DNA of 64,000 nt from JAUIAI01 sp049680625 (GCA_049680625.1 JBAUID010000218.1:5628-69627), one strand, 5' to 3'; shown: positions 53,601 to 61,614, counted from the first letter of the stretch. The notes: a model not told the origin generated them from the letters alone. Translations and numbers: made by a program.

Positions 53601-54486
53601 TGCGCTGGCTTTCCGGGTTGAAGGTGCGGATAGATTCGATTTCATCGCCAAACAAATCGAGTCGAAAAGGCAGTTCAGCGCCCATTGGAAATAAGTCGAT
53701 CAGTCCACCACGAACACTGTACTCACCGGGCCGGACAACCTGAGAGACGTGTTCGTAACCGGCATGGGTTAACTGTTTACGCAGGCCGGCCTCATTCAGG
53801 ACCGCGCCTTTGTCAAAGTAAAAAGTCGTGGACGACAAAAACGCTGGCGGAGCAAGCCGGTGAACGGCCGTGGTGACCGGACAAATGAGAATGTCGACGT
53901 CTTCACGGTGCAGGCTGTACAAGGTCGCGAGTCGTTCACTGACCAGGTCCTGGTGGGGTGATAAAACGTCGTAAGGGAGGATTTCCCAGTCGGGAAACAG
54001 CCGGGTTGTCAGTGCCGGAGCAAAAAAGCCAATTTCTTCATGCAGTCTCTGGGCGTCAACCGCTGACGCGCTCAAGATTGTCAGCGTGCCGGAGCGGTCC
54101 TCGCGACTGGCCAAAGCGGCTAATTGCAATGCATCACTGGACCCGTAGCCAGTCGGTAGCGCAAATGTCGCGCCTGGTTTGGGCCATTGAAGTTTACCGA
54201 TCAGACCCGGGATTGGCATCGGCAGCGCCGCCGGTGCCTCGGGCGCGACCGTGGGCTCAGCGGCAGGCAGATCGGCTGTCTGCGTAAATTGGGCTTCCTG
54301 AGGTGCCGGTGTGGCACCGGGGCGGGATTTTTTGGATTTTTTGGTTTTTGCTGACAATGTTCCGGGCGCTGAGGCGGGTGACTTAAAAGCTGAGCCGATA
54401 GCTGAAAGCTCAAATGATCGACTGGTGGCGACACAGGCTGTCGATACACCAATGCCCGCGGGGTAAACCGAATTGAGACAATGCAA
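50620..54486 (-). CDS. mfd: transcription-repair coupling factor Mfd
   Basis: Up to 1288 aa. UvrB-like N-domains (FPDWEILPYDVLSPHQDLVSERLATL), RNA-polymerase interaction domain (DPVVHIEHGIGRYEGL), translocase with Walker A LVCGDVGFGKTEVALRA and DEEH box IIDEEHRFGVRQKERLK, motif VI LHQLRGRVGRS, and the C-terminal TRCF domain. Removes stalled RNA polymerase and recruits UvrA. Start uncertain: the first ~88 residues are Ala/Pro/Lys-rich and ATG 54219 would give 1199 aa. A ~40-residue Pro/Ser insert sits near 440-480, and the C-terminus ends in a TD-repeat. Confidence 0.96.
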   Translation of the reverse strand: MHCLNSVYPAGIGVSTACVATSRSFELSAIGSAFKSPASAPGTLSAKTKKSKKSRPGATPAPQEAQFTQTADLPAAEPTVAPEAPAALPMPIPGLIGKLQWPKPGATFALPTGYGSSDALQLAALASREDRSGTLTILSASAVDAQRLHEEIGFFAPALTTRLFPDWEILPYDVLSPHQDLVSERLATLYSLHREDVDILICPVTTAVHRLAPPAFLSSTTFYFDKGAVLNEAGLRKQLTHAGYEHVSQVVRPGEYSVRGGLIDLFPMGAELPFRLDLFGDEIESIRTFNPESQRSLYPVQNVRLLPAREVPTDEASRNNFRNRWRERFEGDPSRCALYKDIANGIFGAGIEYYLPLFHEETADIFHYLPEGSTIVFHGDVSETIDDFLTDAKSRYSFLSHDAERPLLKPTEVFLTGEEFFGEVKRFGRINISARPSTDLIGASDQAGPDSPPGQTPSVPLDSSSGVPTPYAMALPDVSVDRRAASPVSRIHALIQTRRQQPAQSMARILVMAESEGRLETLVQLFGEYELKLPVKSSWADWADSADIAAMVVGPLHDGFHCDDGLVTLITEAELFTGSARRARRGKREATTDVNAIIRDLSELKIGDPVVHIEHGIGRYEGLIDMDIGEGTMEFLHLTYAKESMLYVPVSQLHLISRYSGANPDEAPLHQLGSGQWEKARKKAAKQARDTAAELLNLYARRAARVGHAFEFSASDYAAFADGFGFEETPDQLAAIHAVVQDMISDKPMDRLVCGDVGFGKTEVALRAAFLAVSGGRQVVLLAPTTLLAEQHFATFSDRFAHWPIKVAQLSRFRSGKEIKAALAGLADGSVDIVIGTHKLLSSDVKLKRLGLAIIDEEHRFGVRQKERLKALRAEVDVLTLTATPIPRTLAMSLEGIRDFSVIATAPQRRLAIKTFVRPEARSVVREALLRELKRGGQVYYLHNEVQTINTRRDTLAELVPEARIAVAHGQMGERDLERVMRDFHQQRFNVLLCTTIIETGIDVPTANTIVIHRADKFGLAQLHQLRGRVGRSHHQAYAYLLTPHEGGITRDAGKRLEAIQSMEELGAGFFLSMHDLEIRGSGEVLGDNQSGDMQQIGFSLYAEMLDEAVRSLKAGKEPDLEAPLASTTEINLHMPALLPADYCPDIHERLTLYKRLANCSDDDALIRMSEELIDRFGRLPEPARALVDTHRLRVLSRPIGVNKIDASEQAIVIQFIAQPPIEPSAIIAFMQSRKDTRLAGADRIRVSVESPDLQQRVQRIREIISALKREAESADKTDATDKTDETK
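50632..50658. repeat. 9-bp in-frame tandem repeat, 3 copies, at the mfd 3' end
   Basis: GTCCGTTTT, GTCCGTTGC, GTCCGTTTT on the plus strand; encodes the alternating DKTDATDKTD tail of Mfd. Confidence 0.8.
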
Positions 54487-54562
54487 CTCGGGTTTCCGCA
54501 GGCGAATTACCTATTTTAATGGAGTAGGAGGGAGCCTGGTGGCATAAACTTGAGCGGGATGC

Positions 54563-55444
54563 ATGATTCCGGGTAGGACTCAGAAAGATCTACGACTAAC
54601 CAGCGAAATAAGCGACTTGAATAGCGAAGGTAAAAAGGTAAATGCGAAGGCAAACGCGAAGGCAAATTCGGAACCGACGGCCGGCCTTGCACAGCATCAA
54701 TTTGTTGCCCTGATTCCCGCTGGCGGGCGTGGCGAGCGAATGGGCTCCGCTCTGGCCAAACAGTATTTACCCCTGGGTGGTCAACCGATGATCGCCTGGT
54801 CAGTCCAGGCGCTGTTGTCGGTGCCGTGGATTCAACACGTTTATGTTGTTGTGGCCCCGTCGGATGACTATTGGCAACAGGATCCGTCGTTGAGAAAGCT
54901 TGGAACACAAAATCCAGGCCGCCTTACCTGGTATCGCGCTGGCGGCTCGTCTCGGCAGCAAACGGTTGCCAACGGTCTTGAACACATCAGCCGGTCGTAT
55001 GCTGCGTCAACCTGGGTCATGGTGCATGATGCGGCCCGCCCGGGAATCAGCCGCGAATTGCTGGAGGCACTGAGCGAAGCAATTGAAGCGGGTGCGGATG
55101 GCGCATTACTAGCGACCCGGGTTGCTGACACTGTAAAGCGGCAACAGCCCGATGATGCTTCGGCTGGACAGACCCCCACGGTTGCGGACACGATCCCGAG
55201 GGATGGTTTGTGGCTGGCGCAAACGCCGCAGGTATTTCGCCTGGGAGAACTTGTGCTGGGTTTGCGGCAAGCTGATGAAGATGGTGCGGTGTTAACCGAC
55301 GAAGCATCGGTGATGGAACGAACCGGTACGGCGGCCAGACTGGTGACAGGTGACTGGTGTAATGTGAAGGTAACTACGCCGTCTGATCTCGAGATGATGC
55401 AGCGCGTATTGGGCCACCCCGATGCTGATGAGAATTCGGGCTGA
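54563..55444 (+). CDS. ispD: 2-C-methyl-D-erythritol 4-phosphate cytidylyltransferase
   Basis: 293 aa, MEP isoprenoid pathway. The core starts near residue 47 with ALIPAGGRGERMGSALAKQYLPLGG; later MVHDAARPGISRELL, WLAQTPQVFRL, EDGAVLTDEASVME and VTTPSDLEM. An N-terminal extension of about 45 residues contains an in-frame 12-bp duplication (NAKA-NAKA). Diverges from mfd across 76 bp and precedes ispF, the usual betaproteobacterial order. Confidence 0.95.
   Translation: MIPGRTQKDLRLTSEISDLNSEGKKVNAKANAKANSEPTAGLAQHQFVALIPAGGRGERMGSALAKQYLPLGGQPMIAWSVQALLSVPWIQHVYVVVAPSDDYWQQDPSLRKLGTQNPGRLTWYRAGGSSRQQTVANGLEHISRSYAASTWVMVHDAARPGISRELLEALSEAIEAGADGALLATRVADTVKRQQPDDASAGQTPTVADTIPRDGLWLAQTPQVFRLGELVLGLRQADEDGAVLTDEASVMERTGTAARLVTGDWCNVKVTTPSDLEMMQRVLGHPDADENSG
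54641..54664. repeat. 12-bp in-frame tandem duplication in the ispD extension
   Basis: AATGCGAAGGCA then AACGCGAAGGCA, encoding NAKA twice. Confidence 0.8.
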
Positions 55445-55465
55445 TAATTTTTTGCGGGCGAGACA

Positions 55466-56038
55466 GTGACAAAAGACAGTAACGACACGGCAAGCAAAGA
55501 AAGTGCCAGCAACGATGAGCCGACTCTCAATAACTCAGTCGCTCCACCATGGGCGGACCTGCGCATTGGTCAGGGTAGTGATATTCATGCTCTTGTCCCG
55601 TCGCGACCGCTAATTCTGGGTGGGGTGACGATTGAGCATCCGATGGGTTTGCTGGGGCACAGTGATGCCGACGCCTTATTGCACGCGATAACTGATGCCG
55701 TACTGGGTGCCGGCGGTTTGGGTGATATCGGCAGCCATTTTCCCGATTCTGATATGCAATACAAAGGGGCTGACAGTGCCGGCTTGTTGCGCGCAGCCTG
55801 TGATGTGCTTAATGCTTCAGGTCTGGGCCTGATCAATATTGACGCCACTGTCACCGCCCAGGCGCCGCGCCTGTCACCGTATATTCAGCAAATGCGCTTG
55901 AATATTGCCCACGCATGTGATCTGGATGTCAGTCGGGTTAATGTCAAAGCCAAGACGGCTGAGAAACTCGGTTCTCTGGGGCGTGGCGAGGGAATCAGCG
56001 CTCAGGCGATTGTGCTTGCGGCGCGGCTGACAAATTAA
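55466..56038 (+). CDS. ispF: 2-C-methyl-D-erythritol 2,4-cyclodiphosphate synthase
   Basis: 190 aa; the core starts near residue 33 with RIGQGSDIHALVPSRPLILGG (metal ligands D and H), then GLLGHSDADALLHAITDAVLG, DIGSHFPDSD and NVKAKTAEKLGSLGRGEGI. The ~30-residue Ser/Asn/Asp-rich N-terminal extension is not typical. Start GTG 55466. Follows ispD by 21 bp. Confidence 0.96.
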   Translation: MTKDSNDTASKESASNDEPTLNNSVAPPWADLRIGQGSDIHALVPSRPLILGGVTIEHPMGLLGHSDADALLHAITDAVLGAGGLGDIGSHFPDSDMQYKGADSAGLLRAACDVLNASGLGLINIDATVTAQAPRLSPYIQQMRLNIAHACDLDVSRVNVKAKTAEKLGSLGRGEGISAQAIVLAARLTN

Positions 56039-56122
56039 TTTTCACCACTGGATAATCGCTGGCTGGAAGCGATCACAAAACAATAAAGACAATAACAACG
56101 AAATCAGATATCGAGACAAGAA

Positions 56123-56932
56123 ATGAATGAACGCTATGCAAAGTACGACAAACTGGAAATAGATTTTCCGGCCGATCGCATCCTGAGGCTGACTTTTAAC
56201 CGCCCTGAAACCTACAACTCGGTCGACGCGCCGACTCATTCGCAGCTCACCGAGATCTGGCGCGATATTGATGCCGATCCGGATATAGATGCGGTCTTGG
56301 TCACCGGCGCAGGCAAAGCGTTTTCTTCCGGTGGTGATTTCGACATGATCGAAAAAATGCTTGATGACGATGTCGTTCGGATGCGAACCTGGAAAGAGGC
56401 GAAAGATCTTGTCTACAACGTGATCAACTGTAACAAGCCAATTGTCTCGGCAATTAACGGAGTGGCGGTAGGTGCGGGCCTGGTAGTGGGTATCCTTGCG
56501 GACATCTCGATTGCCGGAAAGTCTGCAAAAATTGTTGACGGTCATACCCGCCTTGGCGTTGCCGCCGGCGACGTCGCTTGTGTTATCTGGCCTTTGTTGT
56601 GTGGCATGGCAAAAGCGAAATACTATTTGCTGACCTGCAAGCCAGTCAGTGGCGAAGAGGCCGAGCGAATTGGCCTGGTATCGTTATGTGTTGATGATGC
56701 CGAGTTACAACAGACCGCATTGGATACTGCAGTTAGTCTGTCAAACGGTGCCCAGAGCGCAATCCGCTGGACTAAATATTCATTAAACAACTGGTTGCGA
56801 ATGGCCGGGCCTATTTTTGATACTTCAACTGCGCTTGAAATGTTGGGGTTCGCTGGGGCTGAGGCGAGGGAAGGGCTGAAGTCTCACCAGGAAAAGCGTA
56901 AACCTCAGTTCCCAAAAGGCTCGCCCGTATAG
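56123..56932 (+). CDS. enoyl-CoA hydratase/isomerase (crotonase) family protein
   Basis: 269 aa. Crotonase fold: RLTFNRPETYNSVDAP, oxyanion-hole motif GAGKAFSSGGDFDMIEKML, and INGVAVGAGLVVGILADISIAGKSA. The Glu normally at the first catalytic position of hydratases is replaced (DGHTRLGVAAGD), so the exact reaction is unclear. It precedes the split transketolase by 43 bp on the same strand, an unusual neighbour. Confidence 0.88.
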   Translation: MNERYAKYDKLEIDFPADRILRLTFNRPETYNSVDAPTHSQLTEIWRDIDADPDIDAVLVTGAGKAFSSGGDFDMIEKMLDDDVVRMRTWKEAKDLVYNVINCNKPIVSAINGVAVGAGLVVGILADISIAGKSAKIVDGHTRLGVAAGDVACVIWPLLCGMAKAKYYLLTCKPVSGEEAERIGLVSLCVDDAELQQTALDTAVSLSNGAQSAIRWTKYSLNNWLRMAGPIFDTSTALEMLGFAGAEAREGLKSHQEKRKPQFPKGSPV

Positions 56933-56975
56933 GGTTTTGGGTTTTGCGCTGAGTTATTCAACCCAAGGAGGATTC

Positions 56976-57809
56976 ATGTCACTTGAAAAAGAGTCATTGC
57001 TCGATAAACTGCGCGACGAAGCGTTGAAAATTCGTCGCAACGTCTGGCGCGCATTACATGCCGCGGGCTCGGGCCACATGGGGGGGGCATTGTCTGCGGC
57101 TGACATGCTGTCCGCGCTTTACTTTCATCACATGCGTTTACGTCCAGACGAACCAGATTGGCCTGATCGTGATCGATTTGTGCTTTCCAAAGGGCATGCG
57201 AATGCAGCCCTCGGCGCCGTGTTGGCACAAGCGGGGATTATCGACGACAAAGTAATTGACCAGTTCTACGCCTACGAGTCATTGTTCGGCATGCATCCTG
57301 ATATCAAGCTTGACGGGGTTGAGATGAGTACTGGTGGACTTGGCCATGGTTTGTCCGTCGGGCTTGGTATGGCCCTTGGTGCCCGCCTGCAAGCCAAAGA
57401 TTTTCGCGTACTGGTGATGATCGGTGATGGCGAATTACAAGAGGGATCAAACTGGGAGGCAGCGATGGCCGCTGCTCACCAGAAAGTATCTAATCTGACA
57501 GCGATCCTTGACTACAACAAAGTACAGCAAAGTGGCCATGTCCAGGAGATGATGTCCCTGGAGCCTGCTGCGGATAAATGGCGGGCCTTTGGCTGGTCAG
57601 TGCGCGAAATTGACGGTCACGATATGGGTCAGATCGTGACCGCCCTCGATGAACTGCCCTATGAGAGCGCCAAACCCTCGGTGATCATCGCGCACACGGT
57701 CAAAGGCAAGGGGGTGAGCTTCTCAGAAAATACTCACCTGTGGCATAACAACATGGTGACAGCTGAGGTCTATCAGAAGGCCATCGCTGAACTCGGAGAA
57801 CCCAAATGA
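56976..57809 (+). CDS. transketolase, N-terminal (thiamine-binding) subunit
   Basis: 277 aa from ATG 56976, which has a strong AAGGAGG Shine-Dalgarno. Thiamine diphosphate motif GDGELQEGSNWEAAMAAAHQKVSNLTAILDYN, plus GSGHMGGALSAADML and DRFVLSKGHANAALGAVL. The protein ends where the pyrimidine-binding domain of a full transketolase would start; the next gene supplies it. Overlap ATGA with the C-terminal subunit. Confidence 0.93.
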   Translation: MSLEKESLLDKLRDEALKIRRNVWRALHAAGSGHMGGALSAADMLSALYFHHMRLRPDEPDWPDRDRFVLSKGHANAALGAVLAQAGIIDDKVIDQFYAYESLFGMHPDIKLDGVEMSTGGLGHGLSVGLGMALGARLQAKDFRVLVMIGDGELQEGSNWEAAMAAAHQKVSNLTAILDYNKVQQSGHVQEMMSLEPAADKWRAFGWSVREIDGHDMGQIVTALDELPYESAKPSVIIAHTVKGKGVSFSENTHLWHNNMVTAEVYQKAIAELGEPK

Positions 57810-58807
57810 ACCATTCCTCTGAACCCGATTGGGTCGCAAAAATTCAGAATCAATCCCGACTGGGGTTTGGTCTGGCAGTAACTGACATGGCCAGTCGTGA
57901 TGTGCGGGTAGTAGCCATTTCTGCTGACACACTCGACTTGATTGGTTTGCGTGAGATGGTTGCTGCTTCGCCCGAACGGGTTATCGAAGCGGGCATCGCC
58001 GAGCAAAACGCCATGGGAATTGCCAGCGGGCTCGCAACCACCGGCATGCGGCCACACTTGTGTGGTTATGCACCGTTCATTACTGCGCGATCAATGGAGC
58101 AGTTGCGAAACGATGTTGCTTACGCAAATCAGCGAGTGGTAATTGGCGCCGCATGCGCAGGTATTACCCTTGGAGTGTCTGGTGGTACCCATCATGCAGT
58201 TGAAGATATTGCGGTGATGCGCAGTATGCCGAACATGACGGTCCTGGTGCCGGCAGACGCTATTCAGGCCTGGCACCTGACGCAGGCGACGGAACAATTG
58301 TCCGGGCCATCGTATATCCGCCTTGGTGGTAAATACGAAGAAAAGCCAGTCACTGCGGTTGACGTTAAACCCCAGATCGGAAAAGCCGATGTTTTGCGTG
58401 ATGGCAAAGATGTCACCGTCATTGCCTGCGGTTGCCTGGTGATTGAAGCGGTTGCCGCAGCAGATAGTCTCAGCTGCGAGGGGGTTAGCGTTCGGGTGCT
58501 GAATATGCATACCATCAAACCACTTGACCGAGAGGCAGTGCTGGCGGCCGCCGGCGAAACCAGGGGCATCGTTACCGCTGAAGAGCACCGCGTTGGTGGT
58601 GGTCTTGGAGGTGCTGTTGCCGAGCTATTATCTCAGGAGCATCCCACGCGGATGCGCTTTGTCGGCATGCCAGATGAATTTGCGATCGTAGGTCCAACCG
58701 ACAAAGTGCGCGAACGTTACGGGATGAGTGCTGAGAACATTGCCGCTCAATGCCGGGCTTTGCTAGAAATGCGCGACATCCCGATCGTTGCTCGCGCCGT
58801 GAATTAG
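57806..58807 (+). CDS. transketolase, C-terminal subunit
   Basis: 333 aa. Pyr domain with catalytic Glu in VIEAGIAEQNAMGIASGLA, GVSGGTHHAVEDIAVMRSMPNM, then the C-terminal transketolase domain (VSVRVLNMHTIKPLD, ETRGIVTAEEHRVGGGLGG). Forms the other half of a heteromeric transketolase. Such split enzymes often act on sugars other than pentose-phosphate intermediates; the true substrate is unknown. Confidence 0.93.
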   Translation: MNHSSEPDWVAKIQNQSRLGFGLAVTDMASRDVRVVAISADTLDLIGLREMVAASPERVIEAGIAEQNAMGIASGLATTGMRPHLCGYAPFITARSMEQLRNDVAYANQRVVIGAACAGITLGVSGGTHHAVEDIAVMRSMPNMTVLVPADAIQAWHLTQATEQLSGPSYIRLGGKYEEKPVTAVDVKPQIGKADVLRDGKDVTVIACGCLVIEAVAAADSLSCEGVSVRVLNMHTIKPLDREAVLAAAGETRGIVTAEEHRVGGGLGGAVAELLSQEHPTRMRFVGMPDEFAIVGPTDKVRERYGMSAENIAAQCRALLEMRDIPIVARAVN

Positions 58808-58835
58808 CACAGTAAACACTTGGTAAAACGTTTCC

Positions 58836-58883
58836 GGAAACTCCGCTCAGAGGCGATCGACTTCATCTCTGACCGGAGTTTCC
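58836..58883. terminator. Bidirectional terminator between transketolase and the DUF3501 gene
   Basis: GGAAACTCCG (58836-58845) pairs with CGGAGTTTCC (58874-58883); after one C/C mismatch, TCAGAG (58847-58852) pairs with CTCTGA (58867-58872). The 16-bp imperfect stem lies between convergent genes, and TTTT follows shortly on the minus-strand side. Confidence 0.7.
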
Positions 58884-58906
58884 CAGAATCAGCAACCCAG
58901 CAGGTG

Positions 58907-59491
58907 TTATGCCAAATCGCCAATCAGTGACTGGCGGGTCGCGTCGCTTACGGGAGAGATCGTTGCCCGGTAATTTTCATGGTCAATACCAATCGTCAGG
59001 CTGACCCCGTACTTCAGCGCCGCCGCCATATCGTCGGTCAGCGTAAAGCGAAGAAAGTGCACCGCTGAAGTCTTTTCATCATTCGACCGATCCATGTCTT
59101 CGTCAGCAATTGCATAGACCCGATCGGCACCTTCGGCCTGAACGTAGACTTTGTCTTCAATGCCTTTGAGGCGGGCCAGTTCGATTTTTCGCTGGGCCGG
59201 ATCCGGGTATTCAATCATCATCGTGGCTTTGAACTCGCGTCCGGTTGGAATCAATGGGTTATAAGCTGACAATTCTTCCATGATGCCGGCTTCTTCAAAT
59301 GTTTTTTCGATTCGAAGCATCTCCTGAACCTGATAACGTACGGTCAGCTCGTCTTCGAATATCAACCGCACGTGTTGGCCAATGTCGACGTTCCGGTCTT
59401 TCTTGTGAGCCAGAACTTTTTCTCTGAAGGCCGGGCGTTCTTTCGCATAGGCTTCCAGTGTCCATAGGGACTCTCGGGTGATCAGTGGCAT
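58907..59491 (-). CDS. DUF3501 protein
   Basis: 194 aa, soluble. Motifs of the family: HKKDRNVDIGQHVRLIFEDELTVRYQVQEMLR, YNPLIPTGREFKATMMIEYPD and SAVHFLRFTLT. No catalytic residues are known. It is regularly found after a rubrerythrin and a CCG-type Fe-S oxidoreductase, as here, suggesting an accessory role in that redox module. Confidence 0.88.
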   Translation of the reverse strand: MPLITRESLWTLEAYAKERPAFREKVLAHKKDRNVDIGQHVRLIFEDELTVRYQVQEMLRIEKTFEEAGIMEELSAYNPLIPTGREFKATMMIEYPDPAQRKIELARLKGIEDKVYVQAEGADRVYAIADEDMDRSNDEKTSAVHFLRFTLTDDMAAALKYGVSLTIGIDHENYRATISPVSDATRQSLIGDLA

Positions 59492-59539
59492 GTCAGTACT
59501 CCGTTAAAATAAAAATCTCGGGCAGCTTGCCCCGGGGGT

Positions 59540-60889
59540 TTAGCCCAGGCCATACGCCATGCGCAGCAGGGTTAGGGGGTGGGCAATCTTTCCGTCAGCC
59601 TTGCCCTGCATGCCTTCTTCGATATGATGGCCAGCCAGTTGGCAGTCTGAAGATACCCAGTCGACTTCACCATTGGGGTGTTCCCCGGCTTGTCGAAATA
59701 CCGGGCGGCCAATTTTCAGCGCCGTGTCATGAAACTCTTTTTTCACTCCCCAGGTACCAGCGTGACCAGAGCAACGTTCGATGGTGTTGACATGGGTATC
59801 CTGAATCATTTCAAGCAATTCGCGGGTTTTCTGGCCTATGTTATGAACCCTGAGGTGGCATGCCACGTGATACGAGACATTTCCCAGGCCCTGGGTGAAG
59901 TCAGTTTTCAGCAAACCGTCTTTATGCCGGGCAACCAGGTATTCGAACGGATCGCGCATCGCCTTACCCACTAACTGGACATCTGCGTTGTCCGGGAACA
60001 TGAGGGGTAGTTCCTGCTTAAACATTAGGCCACACGAAGGTATCGGTGCGAGGATTGCATAGCCGTCGCGTGCCAATTTAGCCAGTTGCGGAATGTTTTT
60101 ATGCATCAACTTTTCCACTGACTTCAAGTCCCCGAGCTCGAGTTTAGGCATACCGCAGCAGGCCTCTTTTTCAGCCATGACGTAGGGAATCTCGTTGATG
60201 TTCAGGATCTTGATTAAGTCGTGACCAATGCCGGGTTCGTTGTAGTTGATATAGCACGTTGCAAAGATCGCCACCTTGCCGGCAGTGCGTTCACCGTCGC
60301 GAACGGGGTTTGAAGACGTTTTGCTGGCGGAACTACGGAACTTCTGCGCGGTAAAAGGCGGTAGCCAGGCATCTTTATCAACACCTATTGTCGCCTCCAT
60401 TGCCTGGCGTATGGCAGGAACTTTATTGGCTGCATTAACAACGTGTGAGACAACAGGTATCGCCGCCAGTTTACCGTTGCGGTCAGTGTTGCTCAGTTGA
60501 TTGTCTCGAAATCGGGTTGGTGTTCCTTCGTTAAACTGAATTGCCTTGCCGCGCAGCATCAGGTGCGGGAAGTCGACATTCCATTCGTGCGGGGGCACGT
60601 ACGGGCATTTGGTCATATAGCACACGTCGCACATGTAGCACTGGTCTACTACTTTCCAGTAGTCGTTACGGTCTACGCCGTCTACTTCGAAGGTTTTGCT
60701 TTCGTCAACAAGGTCAAACAAGGTCGGAAATGCGTTGCATAAGCTCACGCATCGACGGCATCCGTGGCAGATGTCAAAAACCCTTTCCATTTCGTCCAGG
60801 CAGGATTTGGTGTCGTAAAACTTGGGGTTTTTCCAATCCAGAGGGTGGCGGGTTGGTGCTTCTAGTGAACCTTCGCGTTTTTGTTCCAT
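59540..60889 (-). CDS. GlpC/HdrD-like Fe-S oxidoreductase
   Basis: 449 aa. Two [4Fe-4S] ferredoxin sites: C41-x2-C44-x2-C47-x3-C51 and C84-x2-C87-x2-C90-x4-C95. Two CCG (cysteine-rich) domains follow, with EACCGMPKLELGDL and VACHLRVHN-RCSGHAGTWG. Similar to GlpC and heterodisulfide reductase D subunits. Located between rubrerythrin and the DUF3501 gene, so it is a candidate electron donor to rubrerythrin. Confidence 0.9.
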   Translation of the reverse strand: MEQKREGSLEAPTRHPLDWKNPKFYDTKSCLDEMERVFDICHGCRRCVSLCNAFPTLFDLVDESKTFEVDGVDRNDYWKVVDQCYMCDVCYMTKCPYVPPHEWNVDFPHLMLRGKAIQFNEGTPTRFRDNQLSNTDRNGKLAAIPVVSHVVNAANKVPAIRQAMEATIGVDKDAWLPPFTAQKFRSSASKTSSNPVRDGERTAGKVAIFATCYINYNEPGIGHDLIKILNINEIPYVMAEKEACCGMPKLELGDLKSVEKLMHKNIPQLAKLARDGYAILAPIPSCGLMFKQELPLMFPDNADVQLVGKAMRDPFEYLVARHKDGLLKTDFTQGLGNVSYHVACHLRVHNIGQKTRELLEMIQDTHVNTIERCSGHAGTWGVKKEFHDTALKIGRPVFRQAGEHPNGEVDWVSSDCQLAGHHIEEGMQGKADGKIAHPLTLLRMAYGLG

Positions 60890-61019
60890 GTGAATTTATT
60901 TCCGTCGCAGCATTTGTGGATATGGTGAAGCGCCATTAATGCAGTTAGCACAAAACAGCGTGGCAGTCAGTTGTGTTCGCTTGGATTGCCTGCGGATCTG
61001 AGGTTCCGGGGAAAGTGAA

Positions 61020-61041
61020 ACGGGGAGCAAATGCTCCCCGT
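61020..61041 (-). terminator. Rubrerythrin gene terminator
   Basis: ACGGGGAGCA and TGCTCCCCGT are perfect reverse complements separated by AA. In minus-strand transcripts the stem is followed by the U-rich TTTCACTTTCC. It lies about 50 bp after the rubrerythrin stop and would separate it from the Fe-S gene. Confidence 0.75.
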
Positions 61042-61091
61042 TCAGTCTTGTGAGAAGCCTGTCAATCAACAGCATGCCCACACAAACTGCA

Positions 61092-61511
61092 TTACGCGAT
61101 ACCTTCGAGGGCCTTGGCGAACTTGTTGGCGTGAGAGCGCTCGGCTTTGGCCAGGGTCTCAAACCAGTCAGCGATTTCGTCGAAGCCTTCAGCGCGCGCG
61201 TCTTTGGCCATGCCAGGGTACATATCGGTGTACTCATGGGTTTCGCCTGCGACGGCGGACTTCAGGTTGTCTTCTGAGCTGCCGATGGGCAGGTCAGTTG
61301 CCGGGTCACCAACCTGGGCCAGATAGTCAAGGTGGCCGTGGGCGTGACCGGTTTCACCTTCAGCGGTGGCGCGAAATAGCGAGGCAACTTCTGGCTGGCC
61401 TTCAATGTCAGCCTTGTTCGCGAAATACAAGTAACGGCGATTGGCCTGGCTTTCGCCGGCGAATGCGTCTTTCAGATGCTGGTGGGTTTTGGACCCTTTG
61501 AGGTTAGCCAT
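61092..61511 (-). CDS. rubrerythrin lacking the rubredoxin domain
   Basis: 139 aa four-helix ferritin-like protein. Diiron ligands: FAGESQANRRYLYFA, EGETGHAHGHLDYL, GETHEYTDMYPGMA and AERSHANKF. There is no C-terminal CxxC rubredoxin domain, so electrons must come from another protein, plausibly the Fe-S oxidoreductase nearby. AAGGAG precedes the start. Probable peroxide reductase role by family. Confidence 0.93.
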   Translation of the reverse strand: MANLKGSKTHQHLKDAFAGESQANRRYLYFANKADIEGQPEVASLFRATAEGETGHAHGHLDYLAQVGDPATDLPIGSSEDNLKSAVAGETHEYTDMYPGMAKDARAEGFDEIADWFETLAKAERSHANKFAKALEGIA

Positions 61512-61614
61512 GAAAACTCCTTTTTGATAGTTAGTGGCGATTCAGTGAGTAATGTAGCGCAAACAAAACTTTTCTTTGATTGGATCTTTTCATCGACTCG
61601 ATTGTCTAAGCCAA

